From positions 1-17,281 of the forward strand of contig CAZNZP010000008.1 in NCBI GenBank assembly GCA_964577625.1: a DNA stretch of 17,281 nt. Direction: 5' to 3'. The position numbers and the translations under genes were made by a program. Within the stretch, counting starts at the first letter, position 1; every line of letters begins with the position of its first letter. Positions 1 to 5,420 of the stretch are shown here, piece after piece. The notes below the pieces were generated by a model. The model was not told the DNA's origin. It made no database searches and was given only the letters and a program-made list of their open reading frames with translations. The DNA is from UBA5272 sp964577625 (GTDB taxonomy: Bacteria > Patescibacteriota > Minisyncoccia > Phycocordibacterales > UBA5272).

Positions 1-621
1 AAAAAGTAGATGTTTTCCTTCATTTTTGGATAGAGTAAATTTCTTTAAATCTTTTCTGGAACTTTCTTCTTCTTTTACTCCGAATTTCTCTCTTTTTCTA
101 ACCATATTCAACATATATTCATTATCGGAATAAATCTCAAATTTAGCACTTTCTATATCTAATTTATTAAAAATAAAATCTGAGATTAATAAAAATATTT
201 GTGAAAATATTTGAGAGTTTCTTTTTTCTTCTTCCAAAAAGACAGATAAACTTACCTCATCTTTTAAGGTGTTCAAATCATACAAAATAACAACACCGAA
301 AGAAGCTAGGTTTTCAGTTTTTCGTTTACATAAAAATATAAAATTAGTACGTGAATTAAACCATTTAGCTATTTCTTCTTTAAAACTTTCAAAATCTTGA
401 TTATTCTTAAACCCTCTAGAAACAAAATGAGAGAAATCTTCATTAGAATTAACTAAATTGTAAAAATCTTCTATATCATAATCAGAAGATATTTCTAAAA
501 GAGAAATTGAACGACCCTCCAAGATTTGGATTGGCAAGTTATCAATAATTTTAGCTTTTTCTTTAGCTCTTACTAGTTCACTTTTATTTTCTAAAGACTT
601 AGATTTTTTAAAATTTTCCAT
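1..621 (-). CDS. GNAT-like N-acetyltransferase-fold protein, C-terminus cut by window edge
   Basis: I translated this frame by hand: 207 codons run from ATG at 619-621 to base 1 without a stop, so the 3' end lies outside the window. After a charged helix of about 30 residues, the predicted elements follow a GNAT pattern: a strand at 39-44, helices at 50-90, strands FIFLCKR (94-100) and ASFGVVILYDL (106-116), strand DEVSLSVFLE (121-130), a long helix at 137-153, strand SAKFEIYS (158-165), then a helix starting NEYMLNMV (167-174). GNAT enzymes move an acetyl group from acetyl-CoA to an amine. The R/Q-x-x-G-x-G/A loop expected between strand 4 and the next helix is not recognisable (sequence EEEKRNSQ), so it may be a diverged or inactive member. 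The start overlaps the upstream gene's end by 14 bases, suggesting translational coupling. Family call is moderate to weak; no substrate can be named. Confidence 0.5.
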   Translation of the reverse strand, partial: MENFKKSKSLENKSELVRAKEKAKIIDNLPIQILEGRSISLLEISSDYDIEDFYNLVNSNEDFSHFVSRGFKNNQDFESFKEEIAKWFNSRTNFIFLCKRKTENLASFGVVILYDLNTLKDEVSLSVFLEEEKRNSQIFSQIFLLISDFIFNKLDIESAKFEIYSDNEYMLNMVRKREKFGVKEEESSRKDLKKFTLSKNEGKHLLF

Positions 622-973
622 AAGATTCAAAAAACTCTAAAGCATTCTCTCGGAAATTTTTAAGAAGTTTTTCACTTTCTTCCGACTTATCATTGTCTGC
701 AAGCAAATAAAAATACTCTGCCACATTCAAAAGTGAAGCTTCTATACCAACAATTTCTGCTATACCCCCTTCTGGAGAAGTTTTTTTTGCAAATTCATAT
801 TTCTGCCAAAGAAAATCTTTAAAAGCTTCAGCTACTTTTACATCTTTATTTTTCTCTAAAATTTTGAATAAGAGATAACAATCATATACTAACTGGTCTC
901 TGAAAAGAGGCTTGTTTTCTTCGGCCGATTTTATTAATTTATCTTTTAAATCTTTTTCTATTTTTTCTACCAT
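608..973 (-). CDS. Hypothetical helical protein, 121 aa
   Basis: I do not recognise the family. The protein is acidic/lysine-rich and predicted almost entirely helical, with two more hydrophobic helices (YDCYLLFKIL near 30-39 and SLLNVAEYFYLLAD near 80-93) and no signal peptide or membrane segment, so it is probably cytosolic. The start at 971-973 is supported by an extended -10 element that would put transcription initiation on or next to the ATG. Its last 14 bases overlap the start of the GNAT-like gene, so the two form one operon and may act together. The helical-bundle character would suit a small partner or scaffold for that enzyme, but nothing in the sequence proves it. Confidence 0.6.
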   Translation of the reverse strand: MVEKIEKDLKDKLIKSAEENKPLFRDQLVYDCYLLFKILEKNKDVKVAEAFKDFLWQKYEFAKKTSPEGGIAEIVGIEASLLNVAEYFYLLADNDKSEESEKLLKNFRENALEFFESYGKF

Positions 974-988
974 AATAAAATTATATCA
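974..988 (-). promoter_or_regulatory. Extended -10 promoter of the 121-aa gene, predicted leaderless
   Basis: On the minus strand TGATATAAT (988-980) is a complete extended -10 with a perfect hexamer. Only six bases separate it from the ATG at 973, so the predicted transcript starts at the start codon. No convincing -35 lies 17 bp upstream. Confidence 0.6.
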
Positions 989-1002
989 TTTTCCTCAAAA
1001 AT

Positions 1003-1028
1003 AAAAAGAGTGTGCGTACACTCTTTTT
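1003..1028 (-). terminator. Intrinsic terminator of the 74-aa gene
   Basis: Perfect 11-bp inverted repeat (arms 1003-1013 and 1018-1028; loop 1014-1017) with A/T ends, so it can work in either direction. It lies 6 bases after the stop of the 74-aa gene and immediately upstream of the 121-aa promoter. Confidence 0.85.
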
Positions 1029-1033
1029 AAATC

Positions 1034-1258
1034 TTATTTTCCACCTCCGGAATCAGAACTTCCTCTCTCATCATCACAAACCTTACATTCTCCACGATGT
1101 TTAACATGGATTGAACCATCATAATTACGGTGAGAATTGCAATGTTTTCCGCTTCCGTCATTTTTACCTACCATGGTAGAAATACCCCTGTCGTTTGAAA
1201 CAACTTTTGTCCAATGGGTATCATCTTTGTCACTGCTAATAGTCTTTCCACTACTCAT
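1034..1258 (-). CDS. Small Cys/His-rich hydrophilic protein, 74 aa
   Basis: I do not recognise this protein. It has no Leu, Ala, Phe, Pro or Gln, and is dominated by Ser, Gly, Asp, Lys and His. A central stretch holds KHCNSH (38-43) and a conserved-looking YDGSIHVKHRGECKVC (46-61), giving Cys40, Cys58, Cys61 and His39, 43, 51, 54. This spacing could bind a metal such as zinc, which is inference. The C-terminus is a Gly/Ser/Asp tail. There is no signal peptide or membrane segment. It has its own promoter (TTGACT, 17 bp, TGG TATATT at 1348-1320) and terminator, so it is a stand-alone transcription unit. An overlapping out-of-frame ATG at 1263-1265 opens a four-codon ORF ending just inside the gene. 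Confidence 0.65.
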   Translation of the reverse strand: MSSGKTISSDKDDTHWTKVVSNDRGISTMVGKNDGSGKHCNSHRNYDGSIHVKHRGECKVCDDERGSSDSGGGK

Positions 1259-1313
1259 TGTTCATGTGTTCAGATACTTCCTGTCCCCGATTCTAAATAG
1301 TTAGCACATTCTG
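1259..1313 (-). promoter_or_regulatory. 5' leader of the 74-aa gene with a 12-mer shared with the efp upstream RNA
   Basis: This 55-nt predicted leader contains ATCTGAACACAT (1275-1264, minus strand), identical to 5286-5297 on the plus strand in the RNA upstream of efp. Two short alternative pairings are visible: TCAGA with TCTGA, and ATGTG with CACAT. A short upstream ORF (Met-Asn-Asn-Glu-stop) overlaps the start codon. The regulatory role is inferred. Confidence 0.35.
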
Positions 1314-1319
1314 ATTTTA

Positions 1320-1348
1320 AATATACCAGGATTTATAAAAATAGTCAA
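1320..1348 (-). promoter_or_regulatory. Promoter of the 74-aa gene
   Basis: -35 TTGACT (1348-1343), a 17-bp spacer ending in TGG, and -10 TATATT (1325-1320). One mismatch in each hexamer plus the extended -10 TG make a strong sigma-70-type promoter. Start point expected near 1313. Confidence 0.75.
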
Positions 1349-1352
1349 ATAA

Positions 1353-1379
1353 TAAAAGACGAGATTTCTCTCGCCTTTT
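1353..1379 (-). terminator. Intrinsic terminator of the 53-aa gene
   Basis: Read on the minus strand, an 11-bp stem with one G-U pair closes a GAAA tetraloop and runs into TTTTATTATTT. It sits 15 bases after the stop of the small ORF at 1395-1556 and just upstream of the 74-aa promoter. Confidence 0.75.
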
Positions 1380-1394
1380 GATTGGTAACTGAAG

Positions 1395-1556
1395 TTAATT
1401 TAAGCTTGGTTCAGCAAGTGCCGGCATCCACTCTGGAAAAAATTCCACTTCTTGCTTTTGATTTTTATTTTCAAAAGTGTCTGTTGAAGTTTCTTTTTTG
1501 GGAGCATACAATGCACTCGACCAAACCATTAAGGTTTCTTCTTTCAAAATGAACAT
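1395..1556 (-). CDS. Small orphan protein, 53 aa
   Basis: A short ORF from ATG (1554-1556) to TAA (1395-1397), starting MFILKEETLMVWSSALYAPK, with a charged middle and ending FFPEWMPALAEPSLN. It is supported mainly by context: a consensus promoter upstream (TTGACA, 17 bp, TATATT), a roughly 37-nt leader, and a GAAA-loop terminator just after the stop. Without it this complete transcription unit would have no content. The N-terminal 20 residues are moderately hydrophobic but too short and charged for a clear signal peptide. No family recognised; a toxin, a leader peptide or a small regulatory protein are all possible. Met10 is an alternative start. Confidence 0.5.
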   Translation of the reverse strand: MFILKEETLMVWSSALYAPKKETSTDTFENKNQKQEVEFFPEWMPALAEPSLN

Positions 1557-1588
1557 AATAAAAAGGTTTAAATGTTTATACTTATTTT

Positions 1589-1628
1589 TAGCTTCGGCTA
1601 ATATAATACATTAAAAAATATTTGTCAA
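1589..1628 (-). promoter_or_regulatory. Promoter and 5' hairpin of the 53-aa gene
   Basis: -35 TTGACA (1628-1623, perfect), exact 17-bp spacer, and -10 TATATT (1605-1600). A TAGC-CGAA-GCTA hairpin (1600-1589) lies at the predicted 5' end, where it could protect the mRNA. Confidence 0.75.
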
Positions 1629-1645
1629 AAGAGAATGTTAAGAAA

Positions 1646-1670
1646 AAAACCGCTCAAATTGAGCAGTTTT
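1646..1670 (-). terminator. Intrinsic terminator of the 630-aa putative lipoprotein gene
   Basis: A 10-bp stem with one G-U pair in the minus-strand RNA (arms 1646-1655 and 1661-1670) followed by a run of seven U. It starts about 20 bases after the gene's stop codon. Confidence 0.85.
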
Positions 1671-1691
1671 AATAAAAAGTTAAAAGATTAA

Positions 1692-3497
1692 TTATTGTAC
1701 TCTGACAGAAGCACTTTGCTCAGCGTGAGTCCAGAGTTCAATCTCCGGATTACCAGTAAACTTCCAGCCTTTTGGATATGGGTCAAAACCCCTTACGACT
1801 GTCTTTATTTCTTGACCACCCGTATTATACAAATTAACTCTAGTCTCCATACCAGCATAATTGTGATTTCCAACGGTTTGAATGGCAGGTCCAGAGAAAT
1901 AAATAATACTATTTTCATATTTGACAATATTATTTGCTAAATCTTTAGCAAAAATTGTGCCAAAACCTTGCTCATTGATATTATTTCCAAAAATAACTCC
2001 AAGCATTTTAAAATCTTCCCCAAAACCAAGGGGAGTATCTGCAGTCTTTGTAAAGATAAGACTTGGATAATTCGTAGTCCAATATCTAGTGTCTACTGCC
2101 ATATTTTCAATCTTTGGATAAGAGTTGCCGTCATAATTTCCATTTTCGTCTAAAGGAGTTAGTCTCCAATCAGAAAAAGCAAAATCTGTGCCAATTGTCT
2201 TGGCAGGAATCCAAAAATTGTACATCCATGAGGCCCAGACCTTTACCCTAGCTGCCACATTGGCAGCCGACGAATTGGCAGAATATGAATCATTAGAGAA
2301 TGAAAATCCTGAGCCAGACACTTTGAGACCAACTTTTGAGTCGTCGGCAATTTTTCCAGAAAAAGAATTGGCTTTAAAAGCTATAACATTGGTGCCAGCC
2401 TTGAGTGATACTTCCACATAAGTCTTGCCATCAAAAGTGGTCTTCGGATAAATTGGGTTTAAGGTAGAAACAGAAGTATAAAAATCTGCATCATCTTTAT
2501 CATTAATCCAAAAATATTTAATAGCTGAAGACCCATCATTCATTTTACCAATCACTTCCAAGCGGATAGTCCCAGGTGTAGCGACTTCCAAAACAAAAGC
2601 TTTAGCTACAGAATTTCCAAAAAGTATTTTATCTTCAGCTTTGGCTGAAGCTTCATAACTTTTGGAAAGATTAATCTGTGCAGTATAGACTTTTATTTTA
2701 TCCAAATTCACTATCGCAGGAAAAGCTTTACTTCCTGGCTGAACAACTTCCGCTTCATCGGTACTTAGACTGGTGAGAGCTAAAGAGATTTGACTTTGAT
2801 CAGCTATACCATTTGGAATAGGAGATTTTATTTTGTAAGTCAATTCTATAGCTACAGAACCTTTAGTAGGCACTGAAACTTTCTCTAAAACTACAACACC
2901 ATTTTCTACTTTTTTGCGAAAAGAAGTATTCTCTACTTTGTAAACAAGAGAATCTACCGCACTAGCTCCTGCCCCACTAAAAGTGAGAGTGAGATTGGCA
3001 GAGTGATTCAGATTGTCAGCATTTTTGAGAGTAAGCGTACCAGCAGATTTACTTTCACCAGAGATAATCACATTCAGATTGGTTGGTGAAACAAAAGTCG
3101 GCGTCTCGACAAGCCACTTTGAGCAAGTAGGACAATCATCAAGAGTCTTGGCTTCGACTGTCTGAGACTGTTTAGAAATATTTCCGACAGCATCAAACGC
3201 TTTTACAAAATAAGAGTAAGCCGTAAAAGGTGTTAGATTCAAATCTGTGTAAGATGTACTTACACTTTTACCAACTTCATTACCATTTCTGAAAATCTTA
3301 TATCCCGATACTCCCACATTGTCTGTAGAAGCTGTCCAGGACAAAGTCACAGAATTGGTAGAAGTGCTTGCCACAAGCCCGGAAGGTGCGCTAGGCGCTA
3401 CCACATCGGGTTCCTCTCTGTCACATGAACAGTTGAGAAAAATTACTAGCATAGCTACCGTTGCTAGCAACAAATAAATAAGATTTTTTGTTTTCAT
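1692..3497 (-). CDS. Putative surface lipoprotein with FN3 domain and shared domain
   Basis: I place the start at ATG 3495-3497, giving 601 aa. The frame stays open to ATG 3582-3584 (630 aa), but those extra 29 residues are a Lys/Asn/Ile/Gln run encoded by 12-bp AT repeats, and only the internal Met gives a normal signal peptide (MKTKNLIYLLLATVAMLVIF) like that of its paralogue. Two Cys follow (LNCSCDREE), so lipidation is likely, though the lipobox is not canonical. In 630-aa numbering: an FN3 module at about 62-148 (WTASTDNVGVSGYKIFRNG is typical); a CPTC motif at 151-154; a domain at about 171-300 shared with the 410-aa neighbour (GAGASAVDSL, YKIK-PIP, STDE, NLDK); and a C-terminal region of about 330 residues, aromatic-rich, that I do not recognise. 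Probable binding or adhesion role outside the membrane. It has its own strong promoter, with a palindrome over the -10. Confidence 0.75.
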   Translation of the reverse strand: MKTKNLIYLLLATVAMLVIFLNCSCDREEPDVVAPSAPSGLVASTSTNSVTLSWTASTDNVGVSGYKIFRNGNEVGKSVSTSYTDLNLTPFTAYSYFVKAFDAVGNISKQSQTVEAKTLDDCPTCSKWLVETPTFVSPTNLNVIISGESKSAGTLTLKNADNLNHSANLTLTFSGAGASAVDSLVYKVENTSFRKKVENGVVVLEKVSVPTKGSVAIELTYKIKSPIPNGIADQSQISLALTSLSTDEAEVVQPGSKAFPAIVNLDKIKVYTAQINLSKSYEASAKAEDKILFGNSVAKAFVLEVATPGTIRLEVIGKMNDGSSAIKYFWINDKDDADFYTSVSTLNPIYPKTTFDGKTYVEVSLKAGTNVIAFKANSFSGKIADDSKVGLKVSGSGFSFSNDSYSANSSAANVAARVKVWASWMYNFWIPAKTIGTDFAFSDWRLTPLDENGNYDGNSYPKIENMAVDTRYWTTNYPSLIFTKTADTPLGFGEDFKMLGVIFGNNINEQGFGTIFAKDLANNIVKYENSIIYFSGPAIQTVGNHNYAGMETRVNLYNTGGQEIKTVVRGFDPYPKGWKFTGNPEIELWTHAEQSASVRVQ

Positions 3498-3512
3498 TAC
3501 TGTATTTTTTTT

Positions 3513-3548
3513 ATTTATTTTTTGATTTATTTTTTGATTTATTTTTCT
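3513..3548. repeat. 12-bp AT-rich tandem repeat in the leader of the 630-aa frame
   Basis: Three consecutive 12-mers: ATTTATTTTTTG at 3513-3524 and 3525-3536, and a copy with two changes at 3537-3548. On the sense (minus) strand it is an A-rich tract just upstream of my preferred start, a likely ribosome-loading leader rather than coding sequence. Confidence 0.7.
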
Positions 3549-3629
3549 TTCTGTATTTTGTTTTTTGTTTAACTTTTTATTCACTTTAATATTTTAACAG
3601 ATAAAACATTAAAGATTTTTACAAAGAGC

Positions 3630-3657
3630 ACTTTAGTCGTTTTAAACTGACTAAAGT
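3630..3657. promoter_or_regulatory. Inverted repeat over the -10 and start site (candidate operator)
   Basis: Perfect 9-bp arms ACTTTAGTC (3630-3638) and GACTAAAGT (3649-3657) flank GTTTTAAACT, itself nearly palindromic. The repeat spans from inside the -10 hexamer to about +19 of the 630-aa gene promoter, a classic repressor position. It could instead be a transcript hairpin, but one arm lies upstream of the predicted start. The paralogue's promoter lacks it. Confidence 0.5.
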
Positions 3658-3683
3658 ATAGCAAAAATAAAGGTTTTTGTCAA
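3655..3683 (-). promoter_or_regulatory. Promoter of the 630-aa putative lipoprotein gene
   Basis: -35 TTGACA (3683-3678, perfect), 17-bp spacer ending in TGC, and -10 TATACT (3660-3655). The context TAACCTTGACAAA is identical to that of the paralogue's promoter at 5067-5095. Predicted start near 3648, giving a leader of about 150 nt. Confidence 0.85.
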
Positions 3684-3708
3684 GGTTAGAAGTTTTTATA
3701 CAAAACAA

Positions 3709-3735
3709 AAATCGCTCTCATAATGAGAGCGATTT
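3709..3735 (-). terminator. Intrinsic terminator of the 410-aa putative lipoprotein gene
   Basis: Perfect 12-bp stem (3709-3720 and 3724-3735) with a 3-base loop. In the minus-strand RNA it is followed by a U-rich tract, 23 bases after the stop codon. Confidence 0.9.
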
Positions 3736-3758
3736 AAAATAAATATTAAACAATAATT

Positions 3759-4991
3759 TTAATTAATAGCAGTACCGTCCAACCAGACATTGACTTTTGA
3801 AAGGTCAATTTTGTTTCCGGCTGAATCGCGGATATCAATATCACTTTTACTTGTGATTTTCAATCCGAATTTGCCATGTGTGAAAGCTCCGGAATCAAAT
3901 CTATTACCAGAGTTTTTCACTCCAGCAAAAATACTAATTCTTTGATAAATTCCGTTAGCCGGAATGTCTTTCACTGGAAAATTTACGGTGAAAGTGTTTT
4001 GATTTGTCACATTCACTTCAAAGTTAATCCTGTTGCGATCGTTTAAATCAAATCCCCAGTCTTTCATAAATTTAAAATCATTTCCTGCGACTGTGTTAAA
4101 AGCGCTGTAAGGATTCGTGAATTTAATTGATCTAATTCTCGCTGGACCAGGTCCAGTCATTTGAAGTTGAATAACATGAATCATAACATCGGCCTCGGTA
4201 TTTTTTTCAGCTACTAAAGCCGGAGTTCTCAAATAAGAGAACCATCCCGTTTGAATGATTGTGGCTTGAGTGCCATTATCATTTCCATTGTCGTTGTCGT
4301 TATTACCTCCATTATCTCCGTTATCATTTCCATTATCTCCTCCATTATCATTTGGAATAAGTGAAACTTTGTCCAAATTAATCGGATTCGGGAAAGTGCC
4401 CGAATTGGGTTTGGTCACTCCAGTCTCATCGGTTGAAAAACTGCTTAAAGAAAGAGTTATTTGAGACCCTTCCGAAATGTTTGATGGAATAGAAGGTTTA
4501 ATCTTGTAATCCAACTTCACATCTGTAAAAGTGCTAGCTGGTAAATTGATACCATTAATCGCAAACTTATTGTCTACGACTTTTATTCCCACTTCTTTAT
4601 AGCCACGAATAGTGTAAAATAAGCTATCCACAGCTGAAGCACCAGCTCCAGTAAAGGTAAATCCAAGATTCACAACTCTTAAGTATTGGCGTGAACCATT
4701 AGCAACAGTGATATTGCCGGCGGATTTAATTTCACTAGCTTTAATTAATCCGGGATTCAACGGCGGTGTCAAAGCTGGCTGCTGAATATCCATACTTTTT
4801 CCTGTCGCATTGTTACCAGTGTTACCAGTGTTACCAGTGTTACCATTCGTTGTTCCACTTGTACCTCTACCGCCTTCATTATTTTCTGAGATAAAAGGTT
4901 TTTCAACATAAATTACGTCTCTCTCGCAAGAAGCGAACGTTATCATTAATACTACTAGTACCAACGATAGTCTGAAAATTGTTGTCTTCAT
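3759..4991 (-). CDS. Putative lipoprotein with Gly/Asn/Asp linkers, paralogue of the 630-aa protein
   Basis: 410 aa. An N-terminal signal (MKTTIFRLSLVLVVLMITFA) ends in a lipobox-like F-A-S-C at Cys22, followed by CERD, so it is probably anchored outside the membrane. Residues 41-64 form an NTG-repeat linker. Residues about 81-212 are homologous to 171-300 of the 630-aa neighbour (both have KSAG, the identical GAGASAVDSL, Y-K-I-K, IP, STDE and NLDK). A second linker of Asn, Asp and Gly only (215-240) leads to a C-terminal domain of about 170 residues, predicted beta-rich, which I do not recognise. The two genes are adjacent, same-strand and have matching promoters but separate terminators: a duplication that then diverged at both ends. 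Signal and name style resemble Bacteroidota lipoproteins; transfer is possible but unproven. Confidence 0.75.
   Translation of the reverse strand: MKTTIFRLSLVLVVLMITFASCERDVIYVEKPFISENNEGGRGTSGTTNGNTGNTGNTGNNATGKSMDIQQPALTPPLNPGLIKASEIKSAGNITVANGSRQYLRVVNLGFTFTGAGASAVDSLFYTIRGYKEVGIKVVDNKFAINGINLPASTFTDVKLDYKIKPSIPSNISEGSQITLSLSSFSTDETGVTKPNSGTFPNPINLDKVSLIPNDNGGDNGNDNGDNGGNNDNDNGNDNGTQATIIQTGWFSYLRTPALVAEKNTEADVMIHVIQLQMTGPGPARIRSIKFTNPYSAFNTVAGNDFKFMKDWGFDLNDRNRINFEVNVTNQNTFTVNFPVKDIPANGIYQRISIFAGVKNSGNRFDSGAFTHGKFGLKITSKSDIDIRDSAGNKIDLSKVNVWLDGTAIN
4812..4847. repeat. 9-bp tandem repeat encoding the Asn-Thr-Gly linker
   Basis: Three exact GTTACCAGT copies (4812-4820, 4821-4829, 4830-4838) and a fourth with one change (4839-4847). 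They encode Asn-Thr-Gly units on the minus strand. Exact DNA identity suggests recent slippage, so copy number may vary between strains. Confidence 0.85.
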
Positions 4992-5066
4992 TCTGTAAGG
5001 GTTTTTATTTGTTATTGTTTATATTTTATTTATAGAGAACATTTTTTAACTGATTACATTATAGCA

Positions 5067-5095
5067 AAAAAAAGATAGTTTGTCAAGGTTAAAAG
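5067..5095 (-). promoter_or_regulatory. Consensus promoter of the 410-aa putative lipoprotein gene
   Basis: On the minus strand a perfect TTGACA (5095-5090) is followed by a 17-bp spacer ending in TGC and a perfect TATAAT -10 (5072-5067). It is the best promoter in the window and shares its flanks with the paralogue's, so these proteins may be highly expressed. The start near 5060 leaves a leader of about 70 nt. Confidence 0.9.
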
Positions 5096-5156
5096 TTTAC
5101 AAAATCTGGCTTTATTTATAGTTCTTTTCTATGTTAAGAGGGTTAATATTTTACTC

Positions 5157-5185
5157 TTGCTTTATTTTGAATATTATGTTAAATT
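5157..5185 (+). promoter_or_regulatory. Candidate promoter of the RNA upstream of efp
   Basis: TTGCTT (5157-5162), 17-bp spacer ending in TGT, and TAAATT (5180-5185). Hexamers are weak but the extended -10 TG and spacing fit. Predicted start near 5192. Confidence 0.45.
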
Positions 5186-5191
5186 AATCTC

Positions 5192-5326
5192 AGTTTTAGG
5201 TGTGAAAGTGTTTAGATTATGACAATTTAAAAACCACAAATGAAAAACCTGCTAGGGAGTAAAAGTTCCATACAAATTAACCCGAATCTGAACACATAGG
5301 GGGGCGACGATTGTTGCCCTCTTTTT
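5192..5326 (+). ncRNA. Candidate structured RNA or transcription attenuator upstream of efp
   Basis: About 130 nt between a candidate promoter and a strong intrinsic terminator, with no ORF of note. GTGTTTAGATT (5208-5218) pairs with AATCTGAACAC (5285-5295) over 11 bp with one G-U. Inside this, AATTT (5224-5228) can pair with AAATT (5275-5279), and CCT-GCT-AGG forms a small hairpin. This long-range closing stem directly precedes the terminator hairpin, the layout of a riboswitch/attenuator or of a free small RNA. It matches no class I know (not tmRNA, SRP RNA, 6S, RNase P, T-box or preQ1). As a leader its target would be efp, 95 bases downstream. Confidence 0.45.
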
Positions 5327-5330
5327 ATTT
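5300..5330 (+). terminator. Intrinsic terminator upstream of efp
   Basis: GC-rich 9-bp stem (5300-5308 with 5313-5321, two G-U pairs, GATT loop) followed by TTTTATTTTATT. There is no plus-strand coding gene before it, so it must end a non-coding transcript or attenuate efp. Confidence 0.8.
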
Positions 5331-5346
5331 TATTTATTTTTATAAA

Positions 5347-5363
5347 AATCACTTCTATGATAA
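5347..5363 (+). promoter_or_regulatory. Weak candidate promoter for efp after the terminator
   Basis: TATGATAAACT near 5355-5365 offers a -10 (TATGAT, or TGA plus TAAACT). No good -35 is present. If real, efp is transcribed independently of the upstream RNA. Confidence 0.25.
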
Positions 5364-5420
5364 ACTCTGTAACGTATTAAATACTTTTAATTTATTAATT
5401 TTAAATAGAAAAATAAATAT

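Noticed and set aside
1695..2421. Three plus-strand frames inside the 630-aa gene
   Set aside because: They lie antisense to a protein with FN3 and paralogue homology and encode no recognisable domain.
4812..4847. Short direct repeats considered as a CRISPR array
   Set aside because: Nine-base units without spacers, in frame inside a coding linker; no cas gene is present.
5192..5330. efp-upstream RNA considered as tmRNA, SRP RNA or a known riboswitch
   Set aside because: No tRNA-like end, tag ORF, GGAA-type SRP loop or known aptamer core could be found.
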